Shown piece after piece: positions 14,101 to 29,100 of a stretch of 64,000 nucleotides of DNA. The notes under the pieces are model-generated. The model made no database searches and had not been told where the DNA came from. It saw nothing but the letters and a program-made list of their open reading frames with translations. Each line of letters begins with the position of its first letter. The first letter of the stretch is position 1. Origin of the DNA: Sclerurus mexicanus (taxonomy: Eukaryota > Chordata > Aves > Passeriformes > Furnariidae). The position numbers and the translations under genes were made by a program. The stretch is from positions 682,001-746,000 of the forward strand of contig VWZF01003024.1 in assembly GCA_013396755.1 (NCBI GenBank), written 5' to 3'.

Positions 14101-17100
14101 AACGAAAAGGATATCAAGAATACGCCATTCAGCAAACCCCATACGAACAGGCAATGAAATCAAGCCGGTAATTTTGAAGCTCTTATATTTGTGTTCATGA
14201 AGAATATGAATGAAATGCTTCCCCATCCACTTTCATGAAAGTGAAATATTTTCTGAATCCTTTAAATAAAGGAACAGCTGAAAATAAATCGCTGCAGAAG
14301 TTGTATAATTTAACATGCCTGTGGACAATAGATTTAAAAAAACCCTAAACATTTCTGTCCATTATGAATATCTAGGAAATTTTGACATAATATGTCATCA
14401 GGTTTCAATATTGTAAATATAACTGGTTTGTTTTTTCTGCTTAGGTTGGGCCCAACTCAACTTAAGATTTTTACATGTGAATACTGTAACAAGGTGTTCA
14501 AATTTAAACACTCCCTGCAAGCACATTTGAGGATTCATACAAATGAGAAGCCTTATAAGTGTCCTTCCTGCAGTTATGCCAGTGCAATCAAAGCCAACCT
14601 GAATGTTCACATGAGGAAACACACTGGGGAGAAGTTCAGCTGTGATTATTGTACGTTCACATGTCTCAGCAAAGGCCATCTCAAAGTCCACATCGAAAGG
14701 GTTCATAAGAAAATTAAGCAGCATTGTCGCTTCTGCAAAAAGAAATACTCAGATGTCAAAAATTTAATCAAGCACATCAAGGAAACTCACGACCTTCAAG
14801 ACAAAAAGGTGAAAGATGTTTTTGATGAGCTTCGCTTGATGACACGAGAGGGCAAAAGACAACTTCTTTATGATTGCCATATTTGTGAACGCAAATTCAA
14901 AAATGAACTCGATCGAGACCGTCACATGCTTGTTCATGGTGATGAAAGACCCTTTGCTTGTGAGCTCTGTGGTCATGGAGCCACTAAATATCAAGCCCTT
15001 GAGCTTCACATTCGGAAGCACCCCTTTGTATATGTGTGCTCTGTGTGCCTGAAGAAGTTTGTCAGTTCTGTGAGACTCCGTGCTCACATCAAAGACGTGC
15101 ACGCGGATTTGCAGGAGGACTCTGTTTTTAATAGCTCTATTAACCAAAGCTTCTGCCTGCTTGAGCCAGGAGGGGACATCCAGCCAGAAGCCCTTGGTGA
15201 ACAGCAAACACAAACTGCAGATGAGTCGACTATCATGTGTACTGACACTGTTGGCACACCACAACCATCTGCTTGTAAAGGCGGATCAACAGCTGCAGAT
15301 GTAAACCATAATGATCAGCTCAATGGTGACGTAAAAATTGATACGGTCCTTTCCTTGGAATTTGAAAACCCTCTGGTGAAGAATGTGGCGGATACACTGT
15401 GTCAGACGACAGACTTAGCAGTCCCAAACATTCAGCCCTGTGTAGCATCAGATTGCTTTCTGCTGAAAAATGGTACAGCTGGTCCTGAGGAGTTAAAAGT
15501 TTGTCCTCCAAATGAAGAGGAAGTTAATCCCTGCAGTTCTGTAAATGAGCAGGGTGAAGAAATTCATCTTTTACTGTCTGAAGACAGAAGTTTAAATCCA
15601 AGTCAGAACAATGCAATGACTGAAAACCTTCCAGTCTCTGAAGAGAGAATCCAGTCTGCTCCTTCCAGTGAATCAGAAATAGACAATCCTCCAGTTCAGA
15701 ATTCAGCAGAATCCACAGTCCCTTTGCCAGTGTCAGAAGCTGAAGCAGCCCCCAGCCCCCAGCCAGCCTCTTCCAACACAGCTACATCCAACGGTGGGGA
15801 GGGATCCGTTGCCTTTATGCAGATCTTGGATAGCTTGCAGAAGAGACAAATGAACACAGAGCTGTGTGAGAGGATAAGGAAGGTTTATGGAGACTTAGAA
15901 TGTGAATATTGCGGTAAGGAGCAGTAGAATTATGTTTGTTTGTGAGCCATCTTTTCCTTTCTCCTCTGGTTTACAGTGTTTGATATATTTGTGTATCTTT
16001 TCAGCAGTATTAATTTTGTAGTTCAATGTAGGTTCTGGGGTCCAGTGAGATTTACTTTTTGCCATATAAATAGTGTGAAATTAGTTACATCTCAAAAAAA
16101 CCACTGGTGGAATATAGCAAAGCAGTGATTTGGAAAGCTCAATTTTCTGTTTATGTCAAATATAGAATTAGATTATTTCTGTCTGTGTGCCTCTCCCCAA
16201 GTCATAACTTTCACTGCGGCCAAGCATAGGAGATTTAGCCATGTGATCAGCATTAGTCAGTCCATGCTTTAATGCTTAAGCTTCATTATCAGCTTAGTGT
16301 AAAATTCAGAGTGGTTTTCATATAGTATAGGAGGATCTGTGGCAATATACATTCTGTAGAATAGATACATATATACTTGCATATTTTTTTTATTTGTTTT
16401 GAACCACGTTCTTCAAGATGATAATTTTTATTACATGGTGTCAGATCAAGACTATTCCAGTTGTAATTGTTGGGTTTTTTTTAATTAATGGAAGCAGGAA
16501 TAATACACCATTTGCATTTATTCTAACTGAAAATGTTTGTGTTTACATAATGGAAAGGAAACAATTTGGGTTTTATGTTGTAGTCTTCATTCTTGGAAAG
16601 AAATTAAAGTCTAAAAAAAAAAAGTTTTTATACACCATAACCCTGCCATACCTTAAATTAACTGCTCTGCGCCTTTTGGTGCCATTGTGTCAGAAAGGCT
16701 TGTAGTAAGGAGTAAAATGAAAGGAAGTAGCAGAAAGTATTTTGACAGTCTTTTTTAGTGTACAGTTGCATTCAGATTCCTTGTATAGGAGAATAGATGT
16801 AAAGGACTTTTTCTTTAGGAAAAAATCATTGATACGTATTAAAGTTGGCCTTATTAGGTTGTTTCAGGACATATAACACACTCTTTTTAGACAAAAGTGG
16901 GGTTTGTAAATATTTTTTCAGTAGTGAAGGGTCTTTAGACAAGTTTTCATTAAAGACAAAAGGGACATAATTCAAACAGTGTGTTTTACCCTGAAAGAAA
17001 ATTTTGTATTTGTTCAAATTTTCTCTAATAATTGTTTAGAAATTCCATTCTTCATGTCTCATTTTCTTTTCAGGGAAGTTGTTTTGGTACCAAGTGCATT

Positions 17101-20100
17101 ATGACATGCACGTTCGTACGCATACTCGAGAACATTTGTATTACTGCTCCCAGTGCAATTACTCCTCCATCACCAAAAACTGCCTTAAGCGTCATGTCAT
17201 TCAGAAACACAGTAATATTTTGCTGAAGTGTCCCACAGAACATTGTGACTACTCTACCCCAGATAAATACAAGCTCCAGGCACACCTTAAAGTTCACACA
17301 GATCTGGTAAGTAATGAGTAAAATGCTTTGTTTGTCGAAATTCAGTGTCATCATCACAGTGTTTGGAATGGTGTGGTAACATTTGAAGACATAGCCGAGG
17401 GTTCTTACCTGTGTGCGCTCTTCATGCTTCTGGGATTACGTGAGTTACAACAAGTAGATCCTTTGGTCCTTAGTCGTTTCCAGTAGTACAGTATGTCTGT
17501 ATCCATTTTTTCCCTTTGATTTTCCCAGTATTGTCAGATACTTTGGCTTTTGAGAGAGTTAAATAAGGTCTGGTACTATTGTTGCTTTACTTCCTTCTGT
17601 GGAGCTGAATTCCCTTCCTTCATAAGTAGATGACTGTGGTAAAATGAAAATACCTTCCTTTCTTAACTACTATAGACAAAAGAAGTTGTTGAAAAGAATT
17701 ATTTTTTTTTTCTAACAGCTACAACTAGTTGCAGTTGAACATTTACTGTCTGTTATATTTACAAAGACAAAGAAATCACATTTTAAAGGCTTTTGTCTTG
17801 TTTAGAAAGCTTTCTAGCTCTGAATGCCAGGTACTAAAAACAGGTCTGGTCTGCTTCTTCCACGTGCCGTGTTATGTTTTCTTTGGCACTGTCTAAGGGG
17901 CTGCATATCTGACTGGAAGCCCTTGTGTAAGACACTGCTTAGTGGTCTTTCTGTGATCCAACATTATTACATGAATGATCTTTTGAGGAAAAATGTTTTT
18001 TACATGAACCCTGCCTGTGTTAGTTTCAAAAGTATGTTTTAAAAAAATATGGTATTCAGAATAAGAAATTATTTACATGCTTTTCTTGGAAGATTAAGAA
18101 AAATGATTATTTTCTTACATCTTCAAGCATCTTCTTGTTTTATTGTTTTGTATGAGTGGCCCAAATGGGTTAAGCTTTTGTCAGAACAGGTCTGCAGACC
18201 AGAGACTTCTTTTCCTACCACATGGCAGGATCCTGTCTGCTTGTAAGGTCTAGTTGATCTGGGACAGTCTAGACTTGTGAGTACCCAGATAGGTTGTAAA
18301 GTGCACACACTCACACAGTGTATGAACACAGGTAAGTTCCTTCCTGTTCCAAACAGACCTCTAGAAAAGGGTGTTTAGCAGGTGCCTGCTCTCCCAGCAT
18401 AAGGAATTCAGTCCCCTTTTGACTGGAGTCTTTCCTGAAGGCCATCAGGAGTGCTTAGGTGGCACATGTTACCTCACATGGTTGTATATGAAAGTACTGA
18501 TATTGAATAAAGTACTATTTAGGATTTCAAAAAATGTTTGACAAACATACTATTTGTAATTAAACTTCCTTGACTGATAATGTCAGAAAATTGTCGTGAA
18601 CTGCATCCTTGCAATTTGAGATTTGAATTATTGATGCAGGAAGATAGTTCCAAAAGTCAATTTACCCTTCTCTTGAATATATTTCTGTTCTTATTCCAGC
18701 AGAAGAGAAAATGCCAGTTGTTTAATTGCAGTACTCATTCTTCTGTCCTTTAAGGACAAGGAAATATTCACACAGATGGGCCTTTCTTCATTCTTTACGC
18801 AACATGGTTTTTGTTGGCATTTTCTTGTAAATAAATCTTGTGTGTCCATGATAGAATGCACCACCCATGACAAGTTCCTACAGGCCATTCACTTAAAAGT
18901 TGGACTTGATGATCCTTGTGGGTGCCTTCTGACTCTGAATATTCTGGGGTTGTCTAAGAAAGCAGCATCACAGTTCAAAGCAGTGTGATACATACTGTTG
19001 TTACACTTCCTTTTACTAAGAATGTAATGGTTGAATTGAGGATTCATGTTAGTTTTTCCCCAGATGTGAACAATTTCTGTGTAGCTGCTTAAAAAAGGTG
19101 TTTACATACAGTGCCTGATGGTTTCAGGTCTTCCTCTGCACTCAGCAGGTAGGCTCTTGGCCAGTATTTTCAACAGCTGAAGTGACTTTAAAGGTATTTG
19201 GAACAGAATAGAACACTTCATCTCCTACTCTTCTTAAGCAGTTACTTCAGGAGAGCTTTAAAAAAAAAACCCAAGTGACACAAAAAGGAATGTTTATCCC
19301 CCTTGTGTCCTTCACTTCTGTAGCTATTTTAAACACAATCTGAATCTGTTCTGAAAGGTGCAGAAAACTCATTATAGACATTCTTTTGGGCTGTTTTTGA
19401 ATTTATTATGTTTATGATGCCCATCTGACGGCAGAAATCTGCGTAAATGGTGTCTAAGAACACTTAAGAATAAAAGAGCCTAGAATTAGCTCTTCTATAT
19501 CTGTATTGAAGTACCTGTTTTTCAAGTGTGATGAATGTCCAACAGCTCCCACCAGGAGGATCATTTTCATGATACTAAATAGAACTGAGAAAATGCATTT
19601 CATAATTAAAACCAGTATGACAGCAAGATCTTTCAGAAGCATGCTTACTGATCTTACTGTCAAACATATTTATTTAGAAGGATTGAAAAATTCATATATT
19701 AAAATTTACTCAGTAGCTAAATTTGGCCCTTCTCCTATTGCCCTTTGTGCTCACTGCTTGGTATATTTACTTCATGCATATCTCACTGAACAGGACCTCT
19801 TATTCCAAATTATAGCACATTAACAAACGGTGCAGAGTTAAATGTGGAAAGCTCCTTTAATCCTAATTTTAGTTTGCAAAGTCAATTATTAATAAATATT
19901 AAAATTAAAACTTCCCTGGAGATTAAAGGTACCAAAATTTCAGGTCCTTGTATGGATGTGTGCCCGTTGTTGCCAGCTGCATTTCAACTGGATCCCTGCA
20001 TTATTTGGTGAAGAGGATAAATGCTCAGTATTGAAAAGTAGCTACCCCTTCATTCTTGTCACTCACTGTATAGCCACTAGTCTTACTCTCTGTGCATCAT

Positions 20101-23100
20101 CCAAGTCCTGCACTGAATTTGGGATTGTTTATTTCCTGGCAGATGATGATGGGGAGTGTGAATGTGCTGCCTCTTGTCTCTGTATTTGCTACACCCTGTT
20201 GTTGTAGGCACAATTTTTACTTTTGATCTGCTTGATTCTAAACCAAAACTTTGCATATATTCCCTGATTTTTGTTACTTATCTTTTACCCCTAAGGCTCG
20301 TGTAGTGGTTTTTGACATTTATTGGCATTTACTGAGCTCTTCAGAAGTTCACACCATGACATGTGCCAGTCACTTCAATGTCATGATGCCTAGAAAAGGG
20401 CTGGGCAGTTGAAAATTACTTGAAAATTTACAGTTAAGGGTGGGCTTGTGATACCATCAGGAACCAGGTGTGGAACTAAACAATGCTGATGGAGGTACCA
20501 GAGTTTGTTTCCAACCCCCACTGAGTTTTACAATACTCACTATGCTGAGCAGATAAACATCAGAAAGGTCTGTCTCTGAAAATATTTTAAATCTCTGTAT
20601 GTAATTGATACTGCAAGATAAGCACCTCTATAAAACTGGAATTTGGACTCAGAACCATCACTTTTTATTAGGTGCCAACATCTGCTTTCACATACATTTT
20701 GGGATGCCAATGATTCTCGTCTTTGGAAGGATGCTTAGAAATTCCATTATGCTGCTGACCTTTCGTGTCTGTAGGAAGTGAAATATTTAAGCTCTGATTG
20801 CTTATTTCCCCTTCCTGAGGAGCATTAATTTTCAGTCTGTCACTGGGCTGGCTGTGTTACCTTTGCTTCTGGAGCAGTGCCAGTATGTAGTCAAGAGTGC
20901 AAGATACTGGAAAGGGAAGGAAATAAAAACATCTATGCTCTAGTGATCAGGCCCTCAGTTGGAAAATGGCTTTTGCTCCTGGTCCTCACTTCCATACTGA
21001 ATGTCAGCTAGGCATTTGTTTTTACCAGTGGATATTTCATGAAAATATGCTCAAGTACTGCTTGCAGGTGAGCTGTTTCCTCTGCTGCTTGTCAGATTTC
21101 ATAAAAGTCTGTCTAACCATTTGCACATTTTTCTGTAGCCTCCTATACACGTGTGTATAGCTGCCTCCTGGGTACATCAGATCCTTTTAGCTAAGTTGCA
21201 TTTTGATAGGACACCAGTTTAATTCAGGAATCTTTTTGGGGAAAAAAATTTATTTGAACATCATGACAACTGTGGTGAAGATTTCTGGATGTCTTCACTT
21301 CTTGGAAGTGTAACTCAGGGGCCTAATTCTGTTCCCACAGGTGTTAGAAATTAGATTTCCGTTGATCTGAGTGATGTGGATGCAGACTTTGGCTCTCTAT
21401 TCTGCTACAAAATTACACAATCAAATTTTGTGTTAACTGAGTTGTGGGAACTTTTCCTGGAAGTGCTCTGGGAGTACCAGTATTTAGTAAAGCTTCGTAT
21501 TATTTCCTGCTCATGAAATCATGCCACTGCTGCTGCTGAAAGGAGGGGAATGGATTGTTGATTTCTATAACATAGCACTCTAATTTCAGCTGTTTATTAG
21601 AGACATGGTTTTAATTTTACACTATTAATGAAATTGATAACTAGACAATCAGGAGTTCACACAGTCTTTTTTGAAATCAGTGGCAGAATTGCCTTATAGA
21701 TCATGTAATATATGATCATACTATTCTCTGTGTGTTCATAAGAGAAGATACTTGTGTTGTCAAAATATCTCTTCACTGATGAGTGCAAGAGAAAAGCTAA
21801 TGCTGTTTATGGTGTTTTGCCATGTAAGACATATTTAGTATTATTTTATTAAGTCAATAAACTTTATAGTGATCTATTGGTTTGAATCATAGAATTGTTC
21901 AGGTTGGAAAAGACCTCTAAGATAATCAAGTCCAATCATTAACCCAGCACCACCCTATTCACCACTAAGTGAACACAAGTGCCACATCCCCAAGATTTTT
22001 GAACACTTCTAGGCATGGTGACTCAACCACATCCCTGAGCAGCCTGTTCCAGTGCTTGACCACCCTTTCAGGGAAGAAAGTTTTCCTCATGTCCAATCTA
22101 AACTTCCTCTGGCACAACTTGAAACCATTTCCTCTGGTCTGTTGCTTGTTACTTGAGTGAAGAGACCAGCCCCCACCTCCTTTCAGGTGGTTGTAGGGAG
22201 TGATAAGGTCTCCCCTGAGCCTCCTTTTCTCCAGGCTTAACACCCCCAGCTCCCTACATATACAGAGGCTTTTAATTTTATTTTTTGTGACTGTATACTA
22301 GTACACCTACCCCTTGAATTATGTTGAAACACATGCCTTAGAGGAATAAAATTCCCTTCAGAGTACTATGAATCAGTAATGCAATATAACTGATTTCTTA
22401 GCGCAATTTTAATTCATTTATATAAAGTGAAATGCATTGTGATTCATATGTAAGTGACCTTGTTTTATAACAAAACAGCATAAAAAAGAAAATTTGTGGT
22501 ATCATTAGACTAATTTTTTTTTCACTAGGTTTACAAATATTTATGGGCCTAATTACATTCCTGATTTGTAGAATGGGAACAGTACTTTCAGTCAAAAACC
22601 TACCTTTATTTAGGAATTATTTTAAGGTTCTTTTCTCAGATCGGTTAATAGGGTTATTTAAGCAAATCTTGGAAAGTGTAAGTAATTTTAAAATTTAAAT
22701 AGCTGATTGGACCATGGAGCTTGTCTCTAACAAAGGTAGATCCAGCTCTATCTATACTTTGCATCTGTTTGTGCCCTTCAAAAAAACCTTCAAAGGTATT
22801 TAAAAGGCACAGAGTAGGTAAATTTTATTCTTAGCAGAGGAAAAGTTGCATGCTGAGAATATGATTGTTACCAGAACCTCAGCCTCAGTCCTCCAAAGTG
22901 CTTCTGTCATCACCTATGACCAAGGCACTCTGAAAAGCTACATCTGTGGTGGGGGAGACCTTCTCTGGGGCTCTGTGTTGTGACTTGGGTGCTCTGAAAT
23001 GCTTCATTTGCAGGTTTCTTAAGGGCTGTTTTGAGAGTGATGGAATTACACTGAAGGACTGTCATGAGCTCTCAGGGCAGCGACAGAAGTGCACTTAAAC

Positions 23101-26100
23101 ATTCAAAACTAGTAGCATAAGCTCCAGTAGTCAGTAGCACTGGCCTGGATGAGCAGTGGAAGGTTTGGCTTCAGCTGGGTGCTCTTTGTGAGAGACTGGA
23201 GCTTGACAGGTACACTCTGAAGGGTCTCGGTGCTCATGGGCACACTCTGTTACACTACAAAAGATACCCCTTCTGAAGATCATTTCTGCAGAACTTGGTA
23301 CAGATAACTTTATAACTGCTTGAAAGAAGCTATTTCGTTTATTTAATTATTGAAAAATTTGTTACCATCATCACGTGGAATGATGTTTTCTCCGTGCCTG
23401 TCCTTTCATGTTGCTCTATAGCTCTTGTTGCATTTACTGATTACTTTGAATTTTCCTCTAAGGCATAAGCTTATAACATTTCCTTCTGTGAGAGTATTAG
23501 CAAGACTGTGAAGTTGTCACAATTACAGCATTGTAGTTAAAGTAGTCTGTATGCAGTGGAGTGTTGAATTTTTTTTCTTATTTAACTTGACAAAACAGGA
23601 AGGTGTATTTGTCTCAGTGTTCTGGTCACGCTAAGATATACTTAATACAGTGAGTATCACAGGCCAGCAATACCCAAGTGTACATTAAAAATATACTGAT
23701 TTTATGTCTTTATTTATTATATATTTTGTAGCTAGTTATATAAAAAGTTTGAGGAGCAGACTGAGATCTGTAAACAAATTTCACCTGCCCCCTCAAGAGC
23801 CCCTAAATGATACTGTGCTTATGTTTTTCTTCTGTGTGCCAAATTATGAATATGATTATGCAACTCCATCTTTGAATAGGTTCAAATATTGCTATGGAAT
23901 TTTATTGGGATTGTTCTACCAATCTTCATTGGACTAATGTGTTCAGTTAGAAATCCAGAATCAGTAGCAGATTTAGGTTATGTCATTTGAGAAACCCTAA
24001 TTCCGTAAATTAACAGCCCTTCTTCGAGGTTTTGTCAGCACTGTAGGCTCCTTGAATCTCTTCTTCCAAAAACCAACTAGTGTTCTCTGATATTCCTTTC
24101 TTTTTTTCTCTAACCTGAGATTCTCAGGGCTCCAAATGGTGACAGCCCCAACTCCATCACAGCAAGGTACTGTCCTCAGGGTGGTCATCCTTGAGTAGCT
24201 GCTGTTCCCCATCCCTGGTGCAGGTTTTCTCACAGGAGCAAATGATCTAACAGCTCAGGCAGAATTCTCCTTGTGAATGTTATTACCATATCAATGACAG
24301 TGAGAGCTCCATATCCTATATCCTACTGTCATGGAAATATTTATTGCTATTTTAGCCCATGAGTTCTAGGGCTACTTCTGGTTTTGACTTTTAAGTATTT
24401 AAATATAGGGATTTCTTTCTTAGAGCTACATGATAGTGAATGCAAATGCTTACTGCGTGTATTCCAAAACCTCTCTGCCATAGAAACCTATCAATTTGCC
24501 TTTTCTTTGAAGAGACATGTCCGTTTATAGCTCTGTAACTGCAGAATTTAGACAATAATGACCTCCTTGTACATTTTTCCTCACTATTTGGAGATGCTCT
24601 TTGGTCTAAGGTCAGAAACTGGTAGAATCTAGGACCATTATTCTCCTGTTATCTCCAAATTTCTCTTTTATAACACAGGGATCTGTTTCTTTTTGATCTT
24701 CCTTCCATGCTCTTCAAGAAGTATTTCTGTCCTCCTCAAATAAGTTGTGAAATATCTGTTCTGTAGCTTCAGCTCACCTTTTCAGAGACCTGTGGTAGTT
24801 TGGTAGGTACACCTGTCCCACCAGGTAATGTGTTGCCTGGTTATCTGCCCAGCTTCCAGGACTAACTAGACTTCCCTCCATCTGTGGTTTTGACAATCCA
24901 CTCATATGTTAGTCCCCTAAGTGCAGAGGTGACTGGGGGATCCATTCATTTGATTGAGCATCCAGTCTGTTGTCTCAGAAGGTGCTTCTGGAAAAATCAA
25001 CCTCTTCAATTTATATAATAAATGGCAAGGTTTATTTTAAATTGGGTAATTTACCAGTTAATGGGGAAAAGTCCTACATTTTTATGTGGTGTTAGATGAA
25101 TTTGTAAAAACATGAAAATTAAAATTAGACTAAAATTGCATGTAGGAAGAAATTGATTCAAAACTCTCCAGTTGAACTTGATTGATAGTGTTAAATCTGT
25201 TATAACATCAGTGACACTGAGAAAATCCAGATTAATCTTTAAGTTTTTTAATCAAAATAGTAGAAAAAGGCATTATTGATAATACATAAATGCTGAATAT
25301 TTATAAAGTAGTTATAAATGTAGACACTGAATAAGTAGTGGCATCTGTCGTTGTTAACCGCTGCTCAATTTCAGGCCATTTTATAAATCCACATAGGGGT
25401 AGATGTCTTCAGAATAATAAGATTTGAACCTTATGTTTCAGAAGGGTGGACTTGTGGAAAAAAAAAAAGAAAAAACCCTGAATATTGCTGCTTCTATCAA
25501 ATACATTTTATTCTGTTATGTGACTTGATCTTTCAATTCTTGATTCTCTACAGTCAGAGGATAATGCGTACATTTATTGTGCGTATTCTCATCTGGTGTA
25601 ACTTGGAGTCCTTCATTCATGAGGATTAATGATGCTTAAAGTACTTTAATATTTCTTCTTCACTTATTTCACTATAAATACCTTCATTTTTTCCTTTAAA
25701 ACTGAACCTTCAATTATAACTTTGTTGAGAACCTTGTATTACTGAATAATGACTATAGTGATTATACCTGTGGACTGATAATGCAATCTCTTTCTTTCTC
25801 ACTTAAGGATAAAAAGAGTTATTCCTGTCCTGTGTGTGAGAAGTCATTTTCTGAAGATCGACTTATAAAATCTCACATCAAGACAAATCACCCTGGTAAG
25901 AAAAAAAAACCAAGGCAAATTTCTCAGTCTATTGCAACAAATGGATAAAGGTTTAGAGTCAGCAGTGTAATGTGATTATATTCCTAAGAAGGAGAAGAGT
26001 CTATGTCTAATTTCACTGGTTTGGGGTAAAAATGGTGTTGGGTTTGCAGATGTTAGAATTTAGAGTGGAAAATCTTACTGTTCAAGCATGTGTGTTGTGG

Positions 26101-29100
26101 AATATATCAGGTAATTGTGCTAAGAAATCTTACTTCATCTGGCAAAGAATTCATTTCCAAGAGAAGACCTAGGTGAATTGAGAAGTTTGGAATCAGGCAT
26201 ACAGACATCCTGTAACAACTCAGGAGACATAAAATTCCCATTGGCCTACATGAACTGACAGGAATGCATTTAGTGCACATTATTTGTCTGTAGGTGACTG
26301 ATGTGAATGCAGAGCTGACTCTGTGTGCTCAGGTCCTGTGTGGCTGGGCTGTGCCTCCAGGACCAGGTGAGTCTCCATCAGGACTGCTGCTAGAGCCAAC
26401 TGGGATGTAGTAATGGCCAGTATAAAGCTGGAGCTGTCGAGCCTGGCTGGATCCAGCTAACCACTGCAGCCCATCCAAACTCTGTTTATACCTGGCATTC
26501 TAGTGCCCTGATTTATCAGTGCAAGCACAACATAACAGGAATGTGATAAGTCAGAGTGCTGTGCCCAAGTAAACAATCCTTTCTCAGATCTTGGGAATTC
26601 GATGCCAAAGTGCTGGTGCAGGGACTGATTTAATTCTGACTGATGTGAACTCGGCAGACCCATATTGGTGTGTCCCTAATTTCCTCCTCAGTATCTGTGT
26701 TATGTTATGTGGGCTAGAAAGACCCACTGCTACTGCAGAGGAAGGAGAGGTGACTGCATTGACCAACACACTTTAATTAACTCATCTACAGTGTTACTTA
26801 TCACCTGACAGAATTTGTTATTAAAAAAGAAAATATTGGCCATGCTCAAACTGAGTCTGGGGAAGGAAAAATCCTATTAAAAGGATGTACCTTTTCTTGT
26901 CTTTGTCAGAAGTACAACATAATAGATAAAGCAGTAGTTTCTTATTCTTATTGCCACTAGATAGTGCTAGACCCGTGTTTTAAACAATTTCCTTCACTTT
27001 AATTTTGGACTAAGTCCCACTTTAGCTCTCTAGTTACTAAACCTCTTTATTTGCAGACCACTCCACAGCAGTGTGGTTGGAGGGCATTTCGTACGTCAGC
27101 AGACATGTCTGATGCAGCAAATTATGATGAGAACAGGCTTCTGAGCTGTATTGTAGACAGGAGGTATATCACCAGTAAGCACAGAAATAGACTCTCAAGA
27201 GCTGTGCCTGTAAAGCCTTTGCGCTGCCTCAGCCAGGGAGCATGAAAGACCTGCCTAAATAACAGGATGCATGAACTAGCAGGACATTATGTACTGTACC
27301 TTACAGGTTGCCATTAGCCTGCACTGGTCCATTTTCTACTAATTTTGTGTATGCTGTGTCTGAGGTCCAGAAATACCAGATAACTCTGGAGCCCTAAAAT
27401 ACTAGCTCATGCATTTAAATACTTTGGACAAATTAGTTTGGTATCTGATGCCCTCTAAAAGTATAGTGTAAATTTTTGGATCCAAGTGGGTTCTTTAAAC
27501 TCTGTGTTGTAACAGAGGTAAGGTTAAAAAAGAAATTTGCACAGCTTATTATTTTGCGTCTTCATTTTTCATTTATGTTTCACAGGCAAGTGGAGCTTAA
27601 AGGCAAAATACCAGATTTATTAGATATATCTCTATGGTACTGAATAAATACTACATCTAAGATATGCCTGTGCAGTAGTTATGCAACAAACTTGTTTTAA
27701 TATATGGAGGAGAATTAATGCACAAATCTTTTTTTCTGTGCATGCTCTCCTTGTAATCAGGAGGAAATCCTTTATTTGTACAACATACTTAACTACAAGC
27801 CAAATAAATGTGAAGGGTCTGATGGTATAAGCTAGTAAATACTGCAGTGGAATGAGTGCAATTGTTTTCAAAAATGTAAATGAAAAAGTATAAAGATGAA
27901 AGAAAAAATGGGTACTGTTAAAATGAATTTTAAAACTGCATATCAAAAATTAATTTAAACAGAAACCCTTTTGTATTTATCAGTAAAATGCTATTTCTAG
28001 AACTCCCCTCTCCTTCCTTTTTTCAGCCTGACCCTTCCCTTGTCTCTTTCATCAAGTAGGAAGTATGAAATCAAACAGCACTCCTTCCTCTTCTGCATTT
28101 GCAGAGGAGTTGAAATTTGGTCCCATGAAGGCAGTGAGACAAAAATCTCTGTAGACTTTGGCAGAGCCATATTTGAAACCAAAGAGATAAGAGCTTTGCT
28201 TCTTTGCCCAATGATTTGAGTGAAGGAGGAGTCTTGGATTCTGGTCCCAGCTCTCAGAATTATCTACCTTTCATCCACTGTCTGACTTGATATCATATTT
28301 CTTAATAGTTCTGAGACATGAGAGGCACCAGCCTTCATAGATCCCCACTGAGCAGACATCCTAGCCTGCAGTCATGAATGAAGGATCTAAGCCATGGAAG
28401 GCAGATGAGACTTCAGACTTGTGTCTGTGTTTTTCTTTTTTGGGTACTTCACAGCTTATCTCTGCTCAGTTCATGGGTCTTTATAGTTACCTTTTGAGGT
28501 TGTTTTCCTTGTGCGTATGAGTTCAGACAGGATTTTTGATTCCATTCCGCGGTTGATCATCAGGAGACTACATATTAGAGTTTATTTTTGGTGAAGGTCT
28601 TCGTTTGGACTGTAACTTTCAAGTTTATAAGATTTGGGGCACCAGTTTTCATGTCTTAATGTTTAGATTGCATGAGCGCTGTACTTTCATTAAGTCAGGA
28701 GATAGCATTTGATTCATCTGATATGCACTGAGCAATTTGATTTATTTTTTTAAACCATTGAGCAATGTTTTCATTATGCGAGTTTGGGACATTTTAATTT
28801 AAACTTTATTATTTTGAGGCTTTTCACTGTGACAACCACAACATTAGATCATATGAAGGAAGAACTTAGAGTTGTGTTTAGCCTGAATGAGCAAAGGCCA
28901 GGAGAGGAATCTTAATTGCTGTCTTCAGCAGTCTAATTAGAAAGAAGACAGAGCCAGACTCTTCCTGAAGCTGTATAGTGAAGGGATGTGCATTGAAGCA
29001 AGGAGATTCTGATTAGAATTAGGAAAACCATTTTGAACTGCAAAGGTGCTTAAACAGTGGAATGGGCCAAAAGGGGCTGTAGAATCTGCATCCTTGGATA

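Larger units (their letters stand above)
17307..25807 (+). other. ZFAT: ZFAT intron, 8.5 kb
   Basis: The intron runs from gtaagt to tctcacttaag. It carries a short plus-strand CR1 3' end (18889-18949) and a longer minus-strand CR1 (21884-22258). The remainder is AT-rich and without recognisable genes; many short open frames occur but none resembles a known family. Confidence 0.85.

Noticed and set aside
14392..14444. Open reading frame extending upstream of the large ZFAT exon from an ATG
   Set aside because: It lies in the 277-base intron, between a clear donor at 14168 and acceptor at 14443-14444. The family sequence continues instead into the exon at 14017-14167.
14764..15264. 166-codon open frame on the minus strand
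   Set aside because: It is antisense to the conserved ZFAT finger exon, with no recognisable protein and codon pattern explained by the + strand gene.
21310..21400. Possible ancient sauropsid SINE-like sequence near GGGGCCTAATTCTGTTCCCA
   Set aside because: Only a short stretch resembles the motif, and no A/B box promoter or tail could be supported.
21965..22243. 92-codon open frame on the minus strand
   Set aside because: It lies inside a minus-oriented CR1 and is repeat-derived, not a host gene.
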